Below are positions 22,963-35,120 of a stretch of DNA of 64,000 nt, one piece after another. This DNA is from Schistosoma haematobium (Eukaryota; Platyhelminthes; Trematoda; Strigeidida; Schistosomatidae), in NCBI RefSeq assembly GCF_000699445.3, contig NC_067202.1, forward strand, positions 11,809,924-11,873,923, written 5' to 3'. The first letter of the stretch is position 1. Every line of letters starts with the position of its first letter. The notes under the pieces were generated by a model that saw nothing but the letters and a program-made list of their open reading frames with translations, made no database searches and was not told where the DNA came from. The position numbers were made by a program, and so were the translations under genes.

Positions 22963-25549
22963 TTTCATCAATCTGAATTCAGAATTTTAAATTATTCATA
23001 TTAGTTGCTCACATGGTATGATTATTATTTCTATTGTAATTTCTAGAGGATGTACACTACTAATCGGTAGAGTTAATGCAAATACTCTCATTCACAAGTT
23101 AGTTTGGGACTCCAACTGAATAATAGATGCTTTCATTCTAAAACCTTTCTTGTCTCTTAGTATCTAGAATGAAAGAGAAGAGTATGACGGAGAAGAAATA
23201 GTGGGACAGTGAGTAATCAACTTTTTTTTGTGACGCAAAGAATATTGTGTAACATAATTAGAAAGGAATTCCAATCTAATTTGATTTATGATTGTTCATG
23301 GTCAAGGCAACTAATTAGATACACTACTGAAGGCGATAAGAAACTAACGTTTCAAAACAAATATGTAACGTGACAATTTAGTTAAGGTTTCAGTGCCCAG
23401 CTTTCAAAGATATTGTTTTATTCAATGGGTAGTGATTCCAATCTAGCCGACAAAACCATGTATAATTTGTAGTAGTCTTCGACCCTGAAACATAGTGGTT
23501 GGGAAAATCAGTGCCTAAATCACCAAGTCATGCAATCGCTTCAATAAATTACCAATTTTTTCACATTAATCTTCTTACGAGAAGCATTTAGAAAGTAAGC
23601 AAAGTGTTAAGACAATTAGGCACAGTACACATGAAACCTTAACATCTGCTCACTTTTCAATGTTTATTTTTAGTATTTACTGACAAAATGTGCTTGTGTT
23701 TAATGATTTCATCACAAGAACTACCACCAATTGTTATGAAATCGAGTAAAATATATAGATTCGGCATATTAGAACATTTTCAATCCAGTTGGATATAATC
23801 TTTTAACTACCGTACCTAAGTACATGTAACTGTAGAGCTGGTAAGAAGAAATATTGTCTTAGAAGTTTCTTTTGTTTGAGAATGAGTTTGCTACATACAA
23901 TTATAAGTTTTCAGTAGAGTGAAAATTCTCATTCGGACATTTAGTACAAAGACTGGCATATCGCATATGGCTGAAGGTATCGGAATTCATCTTCACAAAC
24001 CTAATCTTTGTGTTTAAAAATGTGTTTGTGCGACCTCTCTCTCTATTGTTACCATGAATCAATCTAAATTAAACTACCATTCAAAGTGAGCAAGTACTGG
24101 ACAGTCATTTTGTTCTTATATGGGACTCCTCAGAAGTATGAATCCAAGACCTTGCACGCTGGAACAGAACTCAAAACCTTCAATCTCGCACGCGAATGCG
24201 TAACGTCTAGGCCACTGAGCCGGGGTCAAATGATTTGCAAATCTAACTTCAATCAACCCACGACATCCTCCTACTATCTCTCATGGTAGTTAGTGGGTAC
24301 ATTCCTCACAACCGACTCATTTGAAATCCACTCATTATGGCTTCTCACTAAAACTCCATTAATTTCTTCTCACTATCTTGATTATCAACCTGATTCGCCA
24401 CACTTTTGTGAAGAAGGTTTCTAGTTTCCTTCACTTCTCGGATTCACATATGACTTTAAAATTCATCTCTTGATTCTATGATCAGATCGACTTTTCATGA
24501 AAATATTTTATCTACTCGTAATCTGACAGCTACTTAATTACTTACTTTTAGTTATTACAAATAATTGCTTATTACAATTGCCACATTCTCCTTTTAATCA
24601 CTTAGTCGATCATTAGATGATTTTCTTAATGATCCCTCTGAAATTACGACATTAAATACGTGCAGCACTACTATTTGGTCTCATTCTGTTATTTATACTG
24701 ATAAAATGTCACGACGACTAACTGGAAACAATCGTCATGTATATGTGCATGGTTTGCGGATTTACACATCGTTTATCATCAACTAGACAGCATAATTCGA
24801 AAATCTGTTATAAGTCATTGCCTTTTAGAAATGTAACATTATTAAAAACGTAGAAGTAGACTGGATGATTCCTTTCAAGATTGTTTTATGGTTTGATTAT
24901 TTGTTAAGTTGAACAGAAGTAATGCAATCAATGAAAAAGAGTAGAGCAAATTACATTAGTTAATATCTATTCACTGGTTATATTTTCTTATCAATAACTA
25001 AGTGAAAATCCTGATTAGAGTGCTGAAGGACTAATGAAAAATGTCCTTTGAAACAATTATATCATTCTTGACATGTATGAAAACAGTGGGGGTAATGATG
25101 GGCATAACGATACAATATTGATTAGTCAGTGAAAAGAATTAAGATAACTGCTAACAATATTTCGCATGCAATTCGAAACGTCATACTCTTAGATAACATT
25201 CACCAAGCGAATACTGCCTTAGGAGATATCTTGATTTACGGACGAAATTGCTTTGGATTGAGTAAGAATAGGCATTCTATGCTAATTTACATAATGTTAA
25301 TGCAAAAATACTCAAATCATAGAGTTACCCTCTCTGATATAAATTCTATCCAAAACAAAAGAATAAATATCTTTGTCTAGTATTTTTATTGGTTTGAACT
25401 AAATGTGCAACCAGATTACTTGATTGAATAATGGACTCAGTTATGAATGTCGAGTAGTTTAAAATGTCAAGAGGTCCGTTTACATAGTCCTCATAAAACT
25501 TACTGATCAATCAATTATTTTATCAATCATCTGGTGAGTCTACTTATTT
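22963..25549. other. Intergenic DNA with one beta-type remnant
   Basis: No gene is recognised. A minus-strand beta remnant lies at about 24085-24275 (GGACTCCTCAGAAGTATG; AACTCAAAACCTTCAATC; CACTGAGCCGGGGTC). The small open frame at 25129-25380 has no domain signature. Confidence 0.55.
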
Positions 25550-26398
25550 GTGAAGACGTCAACATTTGAGGGGAAGCATGGTATACAGTGGACAGCCAGA
25601 ATGCACCTGGACGATCTAGATTTCACAGATGATCTGGCTCTTCTATCGCACACGCAACAACAAATGTAGGAGAAGAAGACCAGTATGGCAGCAGCCTCAC
25701 CAGCAGTAGGTCTCAATATACACAAAGCGAAAAGCAAGATTCTCCGATACAACACAGTATGCACCAATTCAATCACACTTCACGAAGATTTGGAAGTTGT
25801 AAAAAGCTTCACATATTTGGGCAGCATCATTGATGAACACGGTGGATCTGATGCAGATGTGAAGGCGCGGATCGGCAAAGCAAGAGGAGCATATTTACAA
25901 CTGAGGAACGTCTGGAACTCAAAACAACTGTCAACCAACACCAAGGTCAGGATTTTCAATACAAATGTCAAGACAGTTCTACTATATGGGGCGGAAACCT
26001 GGAGAACCACGAAAGCCATCATCCAGAAAATACAGCTATCTACGCGAAAAAACTTCGGATCCGTTGGCCAGACACTATCAGCAACAACTAACTGTGGGAG
26101 AGAACAAAACAGATTCCAGTGGATGAAGAAATCAGGAAGAAGCGTTGGGAGTGAATAGAACACACATTGAGGAAGACACCCAACTTCGTCACAAGTCAAG
26201 CCCTCATATGGAATCCTCAAGGCGAAAGGAAAAGAGGAAGACCAACGAACACATTAGGCCGGGAAATGGAAATAGAGAGGAGAAAAATGAACAAGAATTG
26301 GATGGAACTAGAAAAGAAGGCCCAGGATAGATTGGGGTGGAGAATACTGGTCTGCGGCCTATGCTCCCTTAGGAGTAACAGGCGTAAGTTAGTAAGTA
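25550..26398 (+). mobile_element. RTE-clade retrotransposon, 5'-truncated copy with AAGT-type tail
   Basis: The copy starts inside the reverse transcriptase at GAAGACGTCAACATTTGAGG and ends in CAGGCGTAAGTTAGTAAGTAA. It is the same subfamily as the near full-length copy at 5.06-8.26 kb, on the opposite strand. The catalytic tetrad reads F-T-D-D (25622-25633). A TAG occurs at 25667-25669, the same codon as in the other copy. The frame shifts near 26030-26160, where bases are missing. The C-terminal part resumes as [17 protein letters not shown] and ends at 26381-26400. No target duplication was found. Confidence 0.9.
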
Positions 26399-27589
26399 AT
26401 GAAAAGTTATTCATAAAAGTTGCTGACAAAATTTCATGAAACTATTTGAAATTGATTATAACATCAAAAGATTCAGTCATTACCAATTAAATTTGTAATC
26501 AATTAAGTAATATTCTTCAACTGACTTTTTTTCTCTCACATCAAATCATTTTGTTACCTTTAATTAATTGTCTTTGTAACATGTGTAACAATAGTAAACG
26601 GTTTATTCATAATAATCAATGATCATTGTAACGAGAAGGATTCTTTAAACTTTTGGAATGCTCATATACTGATATTTATTTATTGATTTGATTAGATAAT
26701 ACTTTGAATTCTGTATTACTGTTATTGTTAAATACTTCCGGTCTTCCATTTTTATGTACATAAGCATTTTTGTATTTCTATGTCACATTTTGTCATACGG
26801 ATAAATTATCTCCCTTAAAAAGCAATTTAACATCAGAGCGAGCGAGTAAGAGAGAGAGAGCAAGAGAGATAGAAAAAGAGAAATCATTTTCCATATTTCA
26901 AGTATGATTTATAAAGTATACTGTTTATTAAAGTTATGTAAACAATACTAGGGATAAGTGATTTTGTCATATTGATTTAGAAATGAATAGCACTGGTAAT
27001 TCTGTTGAAACTTGGTTTCTTTGTGTTGAGTTTAATCGAATTTCAATGGTTCATTAGGGCACTTTTTCTAATCATTGATGATTTCTAGCCATTCATATTA
27101 GTTAACCAATGTATCAAGAAATAAAGGGTTGATTCAATTCAGTAGATAAATCATTGCAAAAAGAATCTGCAGCCGACAACTAGCAGTTAAGGAGCGGTAT
27201 ATCTCTTAGATATCAGTGTTGTTTATCATGAAAATGATTAAATGTATGAATAATGTTGGCATTCAACAGGACTGTTGTAACCGTCAAAACGACAGGACAT
27301 TGAAATAATTAGCTGTAATGATTGACCGTAATCGTTAATGTTGATCACGACGATAGTTCTCCAGCAATAGTGTAATTGAAAATTATCAGTTGTTCGATAA
27401 TCTGACTCCAGAGATTACGTTTTCACCATTGATGTTTGTCTATGGAAAAGTCTCAGAATAGACTAAAAAGATCTTAGTTTCTCTATTCACCCTGGTCACT
27501 AAAATTTACATTATTTATTAACAAGCGGAGGAAGTTCAAAGGAGCAGGTTGGAATAAAATTAGGGACCACCGAACACGGACGGAGTATA
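26399..27589. other. Intergenic DNA, no gene seen
   Basis: AT-rich. A GA-rich simple repeat is present at about 26838-26880 (GAGAGAGAGAGCAAGAGAG). Confidence 0.55.
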
Positions 27590-28175
27590 TATTCATGAAC
27601 TTAAAAATGGCAAATCAATTGATGAAGTAGTGAAACTTCATCAGTTGAGATGGCTGGGACACGTGTTACGTATGCCCAACCATCGACTACCCCGACGAGC
27701 GATCTTTTATGGTGTAGGAGTGGGTTGGAAGAAAGCTAAGGGTGACAATATCAAAACATGGCACAAATCTATAAAGTCACTGACAAGTGGACTGAGTCAT
27801 ATTGGTAGATGTAGACTACATGGTTAAAATCCGCGAAACGATAGCAACCAATGGTTAGAGACCTTGAATGACATGGCTCAAAACCGTCTGGAATGTCGCA
27901 GGTGCATCCACTCTTTGTGTTCTTCCAAATTCTAATCTTCTGAATTATTCATGTCCCTTTTTTTCTCGTTCCAAATTTATTTCACTGTATTATACTCTTT
28001 AAATAACATCTTTAAACCCTAATCTTTCCGATTACTGCTTATACTCTTACTACCTCCAGTATTATGGGATTTGAATAGATAACTGTATCTCTGTGCTAAT
28101 GTGGTTTGGGAACTCGAACTGATGTACGTACGTACGAAGTTTCACGTCGTTACTGACTAGCTGACTCATAAAATT
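27590..28175 (+). mobile_element. Second RTE-type retrotransposon family, 3' end
   Basis: An open frame from about 27630 encodes the C-terminal segment LHQLRWLGHVLRMPNHRLPR, then SGLSHIGRCRL. After a stop or shift comes NQWLETLNDMAQNRLE, ending near 27935. This WLGHVLRM segment is a common C-terminal end of RTE-like reverse transcriptases in flukes. The 3' untranslated region runs through GATGTACGTACGTACGA (28121-28137) to a GACTGACTGACT-like end (28155-28170). A close copy of the untranslated region is at 36233-36500. Everything upstream of the C-terminus is absent. Confidence 0.8.
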
Positions 28176-30784
28176 ATTGGCTGTTGATCTTAACTGTGTT
28201 GAACTCTGTGTAATAATCATCATCAGTAATTGGGAACTCTAGATCCAAATGGATTTCATTAGCTCAGAAATACTCATTCTTTGTGTACTTCTAAATACTA
28301 AGTTTTAATATTTCATGTATTCTATACCTTTTTTTGCAATTGTAATAGTAACGGCTATATGATAAATTTTTGTGATAAGCTATTCGCTGTTGTTTTTTTT
28401 AAAGAATAAGACGTGTATTATCCCATCATCCGAATCTAGATTTCTTTGAACGGGTTATTCAAATCATTCAAAAATATTTTCTTGGAAAAACCATGTACAA
28501 TGTATGTCATTTGATAGATTTTCTTCGCATTTTATGGTGTTTTAGAGATTTTGAGAAAAGAGAGAGAAATGTCTTTGTTCAAAGAGATAGGGAGCACAGA
28601 AATCGGTTACTTCAAATATTGACATCATAAGATGATTTTACTTTAAGTATTTAAAGTGAAAATTAAATTTCTATTTTGATTGTATTGGAGACATAAAGAT
28701 TTGTTTTGAGATGAGGATAATATTGATTTAAATGGTAATATTTAGAATAAACACAATTTGCCGACATAATTACCCCCCCCCAAAAAAAACACAACTGTGA
28801 TCAAGTGAATTCATTCTGAAAGATTTACAAAACAAAGGACTTTTTCTATTGCATAAAGGTACGATCAGGCGTTTATATTACGCTAGATTTTTTCGTTGAC
28901 GCCATATTATCCTTTGTTTTAAACAAAGAAGAGTGAACATTTGATCGTCTTCTGTGTACACATTTAATAGTATTACTTCTTCAAAGGAATATGGAGTAAA
29001 ACAATATTTACGAATAATGATGGTTTTGTAAATACTGTCGTCAAAGAATCAGTTAATAAACAGTTGAATACAATGAAGGATTGTGATATGTAGACGCTAT
29101 CAATTTTATGAGGAAGAACTGCTATTTCTATCTTTTTATGCAGACAAAATAAAATTCTCTAACTGTTTAGATTTTAGATGTCGGTAATGCACTACTTTAG
29201 CGCAATCTTACTACAGAACATTCATAAGTTAATTACAGCAAATAGTACAAATCATCTTCAAGTTAATACAGTTACTAAGATATCATAGCTCTGAATCATA
29301 ATCCACCGTTTCTGAGTGACAGATGTTTGAGGAAAATAGTGTTTTATATTTACCAATTGGAAACCTCAAATTCTTGGATATGTCATTTTGGAAGTCAAAA
29401 TGCATTAGGCGATTATCCCTGATGTTTGGAAATAGCTATGGTTAAAAAAATGGCATTCATTTAAAGTCACTATTGTGGTTTGACGTTAATGTTACATTTT
29501 AGACAAATTAATAAAGCATTTACTTTTGAGCTGTCCTCTAAAATAGAATGAATATGTTTCTCACGTTGATTTCCCTCAAATTTCACGTTGAATTATGACA
29601 TTGAATGTTTATCTGACGGGATAAGTTGTTTATTCCGTTATTGAATGTATCGTCTGCTTTTAAGTAAACTCAATTTATAATTACAGTTCAGTTTTTATTG
29701 GTCTAGGACGTTTGACTATGTTTTAGTGTTGTTGAAGGAACCGTTACTAGAAAGGGGAAAGAATACACTAAAGTTTATTTATTCGTGACAAGTTGTAAGG
29801 AAAATAGTTCACTGTTAAGTAGTCGGTAGTAGTCGACAGAACATCCCAATTGGCCCTGTTTTTGTGCTAGTCGGCACTTATCACAGGAAGATATACCTAT
29901 AATCTTGAGGGAACTGATATTTCTTAGTGAATTCAGATCCAGGTAATCCAATTTCACAGTCTGTGGTGTCTGAGATCGACGGAATTCGATTAACGTTCAG
30001 AGCTAGATAAACAGAATATTCATTACTACCCATTCTAGTTTAATGTAGATGGAAAGCAGTCATATTTTTGACAAAATCGTTAAGATAATATTTCAGCCGA
30101 AATGGATTCTTATTTAAACTAAACAAACATACAATATACACAATTCAGATGAAAAAGCAGCCAAAAACTGTTTATTCTCTGTGTAAACATACGAAACGAT
30201 GGCGAAAAAAATATTCTAGTCATTAAATTTTTAAGAGAAATTTTCTTTTGACAGTTTTAAATAAAGTTTTTGAATGGTGGAGATTTGTAGCTCAGGTGGG
30301 TGATTTTGGTGAAGTTTTGCTCTTTGAGCTGGTTGGTTTGATCGTGAAGCTTTCATCGTTGAGACTCAGAGCCTCATTGTCTATCATATAAGTGAACACA
30401 TGAAGAGAGAGAGTCAGTCATAACCTTTACGTTAGAGTTGTATAATTTAATTAGAGTATACTGCCCAGCAGTTAATGTGGTAAAAAAAGGCAATCACAAT
30501 AGATGAAGATGTATTATAATTGTTAAATTTCATAGTCTACATCTTAGTTGAATAACCTTTGAAAGTCAGGAACAATCGGACACCTGGTTAGTCCTCGTAA
30601 TTAGCTCTTCCACAGTGTATTATATCCATGACCTCATTAAAGATCGAACTCCACACCTTCAGGTCTCTCGGTGAACACTTAACTTTTAGATCACTTAGCC
30701 GAAATCAAATGGTTGAAGTATCCAATTGTATCTGTCAACTTGTTTGTTGTCGATTGTAACAAACAAAAAACTTTTATAAGCAAT
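28176..30784. other. Intergenic DNA with decayed gamma and beta elements
   Basis: No gene is recognised. A C8 run is followed by A-run at 28772-28790. A decayed gamma element lies at about 29815-29985 on the minus strand (CTAGTCGGCACTTATCACAGG; CTATAATCTTGAGGGAACTG). A decayed beta element lies at about 30545-30730 on the minus strand (TTAGTCCTCG; GATCGAACTCCACACC). Confidence 0.55.
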
Positions 30785-30955
30785 GATGGATGGTTGCTAG
30801 CAATGGAATCCAAGACGTGAGTTTCGTCGTATTTGGGACTCATCAGCCGGATGTACCTTCATTCCATAGTTGATGTTCACTCCGGAACATATATGCCAAT
30901 AAGAGACTGATCAATTACAATCCTAAACATCAATTGGAAAATTCAAACAAACAAT
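30785..30955 (-). mobile_element. Alpha-type element lacking the tRNA-like part
   Basis: Read on the minus strand: leader module (TTGTAATTGATCAGTCTCTTATTGG), direct junction to GGAGTGAACATCAACTATGG, then the hammerhead (30808-30852) and ATTCCATTGCTAGCAACC. The A-box/B-box segment present at 1.0 and 61.7 kb has been deleted. Confidence 0.75.
30808..30852 (-). ncRNA. Hammerhead ribozyme, alpha element at 30.8 kb
   Basis: The core CTGATGA and GAAA are intact. Stem II is GTCC/CGAC with one mismatch, the cleavage triplet is GTC, and stem I (ATCCGG/TTGGAT) pairs with two wobbles. Confidence 0.7.
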
Positions 30956-31844
30956 ACATAATGAATTAAAAAATTGACTATTATAACATATCTGTATCCA
31001 TTTTCCAATGAAGCCGTTTCATAGTAATAGTTTATGTTGAAATATACATGGAGATAAATAGAGTAGAATTTAAATCTTTTGATTATTTGGGTATTCAGTT
31101 GAAAAAAAGTTTCTCTCTCTCTCTCTATTACATACACACATACATAGACTCAATCTATCTACATAAAAGGTTCAAATATATCACCATATAACAACATGAT
31201 CAACTGTAAAAGGAATAACTCTGATTGTCTATTGACTGATTTGATTCATTTCTTTATTCTGGACTAGTTTTTCTTTTCTAAATTTATTTAAATATTTAGA
31301 TCATTGATAAAGTTAGAAAAACACAACAATATCATTATCATCATTGTGTGTGCACAGTTGTAAAAATCAGTATTTCCTGTTTTTGGAACGATTGAAGGAA
31401 GTGAAAAAAAGGATATTTCCATCACTTGTTGTTCTTCAATAAAGAATTATCATTATTATTATTATTTAGAGAATAATAGTCCAACTTCTACAGAGTCTAT
31501 TCATTAATTCATGGTAGTAGGAGAACTGTATAAACTTGGAGATCAACAGACAATGAGAATAATGTAAACAAGGAAAAATCAAAAATTTCAGACAGTTTTA
31601 TTTTATAAATAAGCAGTTTGAGATAGATGTTAGTACTACCATTATTTATGACAAAGAAAGTCTTTTTTTCATAATTCGCATCACAGACTGATCATAATTA
31701 GGTAACCATTTGTAAGACAATCATTATGTACTCACTAGTGATTAGCTTCGAGAGGAAAGAAGCTGTGATCGGTGGAGCTAAACTGTGTCGAGTGTGAGGA
31801 AGGTATCCACCGAAGACTATGAAATATGGTAGGGATATATCGTG

Positions 31845-32065
31845 GGTTGATTGAAGTTAGACTTGTAAATGATTGAATCTGTCTCGACGGTCTAGATATT
31901 ATGCATTTGTCATAGGAAAGAGGTTCCTAGGTTTGATCCGCTGTGACAGATCGTGGATGTGCACAGCTGTAGAGTCTCATACTGGGACAAGATAGCTGTC
32001 ATGTGCTTGCAGATTTTGAATAGTTATCTAACTTCGGTCGATTCATGATATTTTAGTGACCCGTT
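31845..32065 (+). mobile_element. Decayed beta-type element
   Basis: Order preserved: leader end (CGTGGGTTGATTGAAGTTAGAC), tRNA-like part (GTCTAGATATTATGC; GGTTTGATCC), GATCGTGGATGTGCACAGCTG, a broken hammerhead, then TAACTTCGGTCGATTCATGAT. Confidence 0.7.
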
Positions 32066-32149
32066 GATCTGACTCCAGTTTGAAAGAACGAATGAATATG
32101 TCATGAATACAAATTATCCTTTTTACTCTGTATATTACGCTGGCCTAAC

Positions 32150-32420
32150 CCTGTTTGAGTAATGGGAATAGTAAGAAGTTCAATATGAGTTGTGTTGGAT
32201 CAATTTATTTCAGGCACTTGTTTAATCAGACAAACATTAAGAATGAGAAGTGGGAAGACAAAGCAAAGCGAGGCGGAGAAGGCAAGCGTGCCAACTCTCG
32301 TTTTGATAAAGCGTGACTCATTATTTATTGCCAGAGGAAATTAAGTTAGAGACGTTATGAATAGGGTAAGCGCCACTCTTATCATAATTAGAACTCGTCA
32401 TCTGACTCTACTAGCTTCTC
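32150..32420 (+). repeat. Dispersed repeat, copy 2 (possible retroelement end)
   Basis: A diverged copy of the repeat at 9985-10460 in the same orientation. Shared order: TTTCAGGCACTTGT, CAGACAAACAT, GCGAGGCGGAGAAGGCAAGCG, AAAGCGT, TTATTTATTGCCAGA. Family unknown. Confidence 0.45.
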
Positions 32421-33073
32421 AGTGTTGATCGAAGCATAAACTATCTACTTATATCTTTGAACACTAATAGATTATCCATCGGACCGCTGAGTTTAGATGA
32501 TAATTTGTTCCACTGGAATAAATTATTTTGTAAGAATATATCAGTTTCACATATGGTTCAATGGATCATTTGTTATTAATTATTCTATTTTCTATTAATA
32601 TTGGTTTTTGATAGTCGAAGACAATCGGAAGAAATTTCTGGACTTATGTTCCCAGTTATTTAGGATTCTTTACGTTAAGGTAACTACAATCTTGAGATGG
32701 TGTATATTCTCTGTGGAATTCAAACTCGTACCACTCAATATAAAAGCCTAAAGTGTCACTTTCGTTTCGCTTTCGTGATTGATTGATTGATTTAGTTCAG
32801 TTAGAACTTGAAATTAATTACTTATATACGTGGGAATGAAAAAATATATACCGATGTATTTGACTTGGTTTTAACCAAGACAGATGTGACAAATGCATTA
32901 TATGAATTAAACTTAATATATGAAAGTATACTACGAAAAATGATTTCAACTTCCCTCTTGCTGTTTTCAACATTTCTTTGTTCATTCACATCTGATTATA
33001 AGTAGTTAGAGTGAAATTGAGATATTTATTTATTATTATCTTGCTAATTTTTATTTGTTTTTCAACTCTGAAG

Positions 33074-33255
33074 GATCAGTGGATGAACGGCATTTGGCTT
33101 TACGAAAATCACATTCTTCCAAAAGTCTATTTCAACAAATCGCATGGAGAAGTTTAGATAATTCTAGACGACAAAAAAACATACCAAGTGGAGACTATGC
33201 GGAACCACTTTGGGCAATTGTTTTAGATAAGAAAATGGAAAAAAATTATATACCG
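33074..33255 (+). CDS. Candidate coding exon upstream of unc-13, function not recognised
   Basis: A 182-nt exon-like segment. It follows a pyrimidine-rich stretch ending in TTTTTCAACTCTGAAG (acceptor AG at 33072-33073) and ends at a strong donor CCG|GTAAGT. The open frame crosses it without stops and reads VDERHLALRKSHSSKSLFQQ, then WRSLDNSRRQK and YAEPLWAIVLDKKMEKNYIP; composition is protein-like (Trp, Pro, mixed charges). It starts after one base of a codon and ends in phase 0. No domain is recognised. A phase-0 acceptor candidate exists at 38926|38927, in frame with the unc-13 ORF, so it may be an upstream exon of that gene. It could equally belong to a separate gene or be chance. Confidence 0.45.
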
Positions 33256-34514
33256 GTAAGTAAAATTATATTTAATTTCTATCAGACCACTTACTATGAG
33301 AAACTAAGATTGCAAATTAATGGTTTGACAACTAAAACATTCAAAATGTAGATAAAGCGAGAGGAGAAAAAACATAATCTCTATCAGATAGTTAACACTT
33401 CTTTAGTAGGATATACTGACTTTAGGTAGTAGAAAATAATTGACAAAAATTCCTGAGCTCAGTTTCCACGCTATTCATCAGTACCTTTCAGTAGAGTGTA
33501 TTTTAAACCTTGTAGTACAGATGCTGACAATTGGGTTTCGAAACTGAGTAGTCATCTAGTGTCGTAGTTTAAGATGTTACCATTGATGTACCCGGGGTGC
33601 GATTAGTTTCTGTAGGACTAAGGTATTTACGTTAATCGACACTGATTTAAAACTAATTTACTGTTTGCCTAATCCTTGAAGCTGACTTCATTCTACTGAC
33701 TCCTTTGTGGCACGGATTTAAATCCTACGGCGAAGCGACACTCCGAGGTTTAATGCTGACTTTCTTCAACCATCTGTCATCAAATATGGTTCATATAGCT
33801 TTAAACCACTTTGTAAATTAATAGGCAAATATTAATTAGTGCTGCTCACATGATATTAACTCCTACTTAATGATCATTAGCTGAACATGTATAACACTAT
33901 TTTTATGCTTATGCAGCTGAATGGTAGTTGGTTTATAACTGTAGTTCTTAGTAGACTCTGCTGTAATTCATCAAACGAACGGCACTCTGAAGTTGGCAAT
34001 TTAACTTTTATTTTTAAAGCCTGCTGGCATTACAGCACATCATATTGCATATAGAAAATAAAAAGAATACAGACTGGAATATTACCTATGAAATGTGTGT
34101 TAATAACTTGTTGCCCCGTAATGTTTAGAAAGATAGATATGATTATTCGTATAAAAATGCCGTAATCAAACTAAATAATACTTTGTATTAACAATAAAAA
34201 CTGTGTTTCTAACCAGGATTATGAAAGTGAGGCTAAAAACGTGACTTCTAAGGTGTACAGTTCATTAACACATATTGATTCAATGCACGTATCGTGGCAT
34301 AAAAAATGACAACATTAAAATTCAATGGCATTAAAGTATATTTCCAGGTACTCGTAGTAGATTAGAACATTTCGATTACCATAATTTTCTATGAACAACT
34401 GTTAATTCCTAAGTGATTAGAAGTCTGTTTATCATGTAATTAGTGCCAAGATTTGTGTTTATATCATCAGTCTACTCATAAGTAGTTCAAATCAAGAAAT
34501 GCAAGAATCTAATC
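33256..34514. other. AT-rich DNA, no gene seen
   Basis: Would be part of an intron if the exon at 33074-33255 belongs to the downstream gene. The stretch 33520-33780 has the look of an old tRNA-like element (GGCACGGATTTAAATCC) but is too decayed to assign. Confidence 0.45.
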
Positions 34515-34960
34515 ATTATGGGATTGTGGAGATCACTAAGTTTTTAAATGAGATCGTGAACCGATTAATGTTAGACCACCATTTAAAAAAACCGGAAACA
34601 GTGGACGGCCGTTTCGTCCTACTGTAGGAATCCTCGGCAGTACGCATCCACGATATCGCCCGCGGGTTTCGGAACCACGGCCCTCAGTTTTGCGCGCGAT
34701 CGCTTAACCTACTGGACAAGTTAGCCGGCGTCCAATGGTGTTAATGTCTAATCTTAACCAATCCACGAAATTGTGCGACCATCTTCCATTGTACTGAGGT
34801 AGATACCTATCTCTACCTGACACGGACAAGCTCCGCTGGCCACGGCTTCTCACTAGAACTCCGAGAATTCCCTCACGAAGCTAGTCACTAGTGAGCAGAT
34901 GGTAATTATCAGTATAGGGGTTGTGCAGGTCATTAAGTTTTTGATTGAAAACATGAACGA
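34515..34960 (-). mobile_element. Beta-type hammerhead element, full 397-bp unit with repeated ends
   Basis: The most complete beta unit. The same end sequence occurs twice in direct orientation, at 34520-34540 (ATTGTGGAGATCACTAAG) and 34917-34937 (GTTGTGCAGGTCATTAAG). This gives a period of 397 bp. Between them on the minus strand lie the leader (34900-34750), the tRNA-like part (GTCCAGTAGGTTAAGCG; box B damaged), the hammerhead (34598-34644; core reads CCGAGGA, so mutated) and the tail (CGGTTCACGATCTC). At both ends the tail runs into the leader start, as in a head-to-tail multimer. Confidence 0.88.
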
Positions 34961-34964
34961 ACTG

Positions 34965-35120
34965 AATGCCGGCTTAGTGGTTTGCTAGTTTAAGCGTTAG
35001 CGCGCGTGATTGAAGGCCTTGGGTCCGAATCTCCCTAGGCGGGATTGTGGATGCGCACTTCTGAGGAGTCCCACAATAGGAAGAAACGGCCGTCCAGTGC
35101 CTCCAGGTTTTCAATGTTTT
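34965..35120 (+). mobile_element. Beta-type element, partial, inverted relative to its neighbour
   Basis: It starts GAATGCCGGCTTAGTGG, has the tRNA-like part (TTTAAGCGTTAGCGCGCG; GGGTCCGAATCTCC) and the hammerhead 35055-35100, and ends in TCCAGGTTTTCAATG. Together with the unit at 34515-34960 it forms another head-to-head pair. Confidence 0.8.
35055..35100 (+). ncRNA. Hammerhead ribozyme, beta element at 35 kb
   Basis: The core CTGAGGA (35061-35067), GAAA and the cleavage triplet GTC are intact. The base of stem II (GTCC/GGAA) and the base of stem I (GCACTT/CAGTGC) each have one mismatch. Confidence 0.65.

Noticed and set aside
32808..33005. Open frame upstream of the candidate exon at 33074
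   Set aside because: No donor ending in the phase needed by the 33074 exon could be supported.
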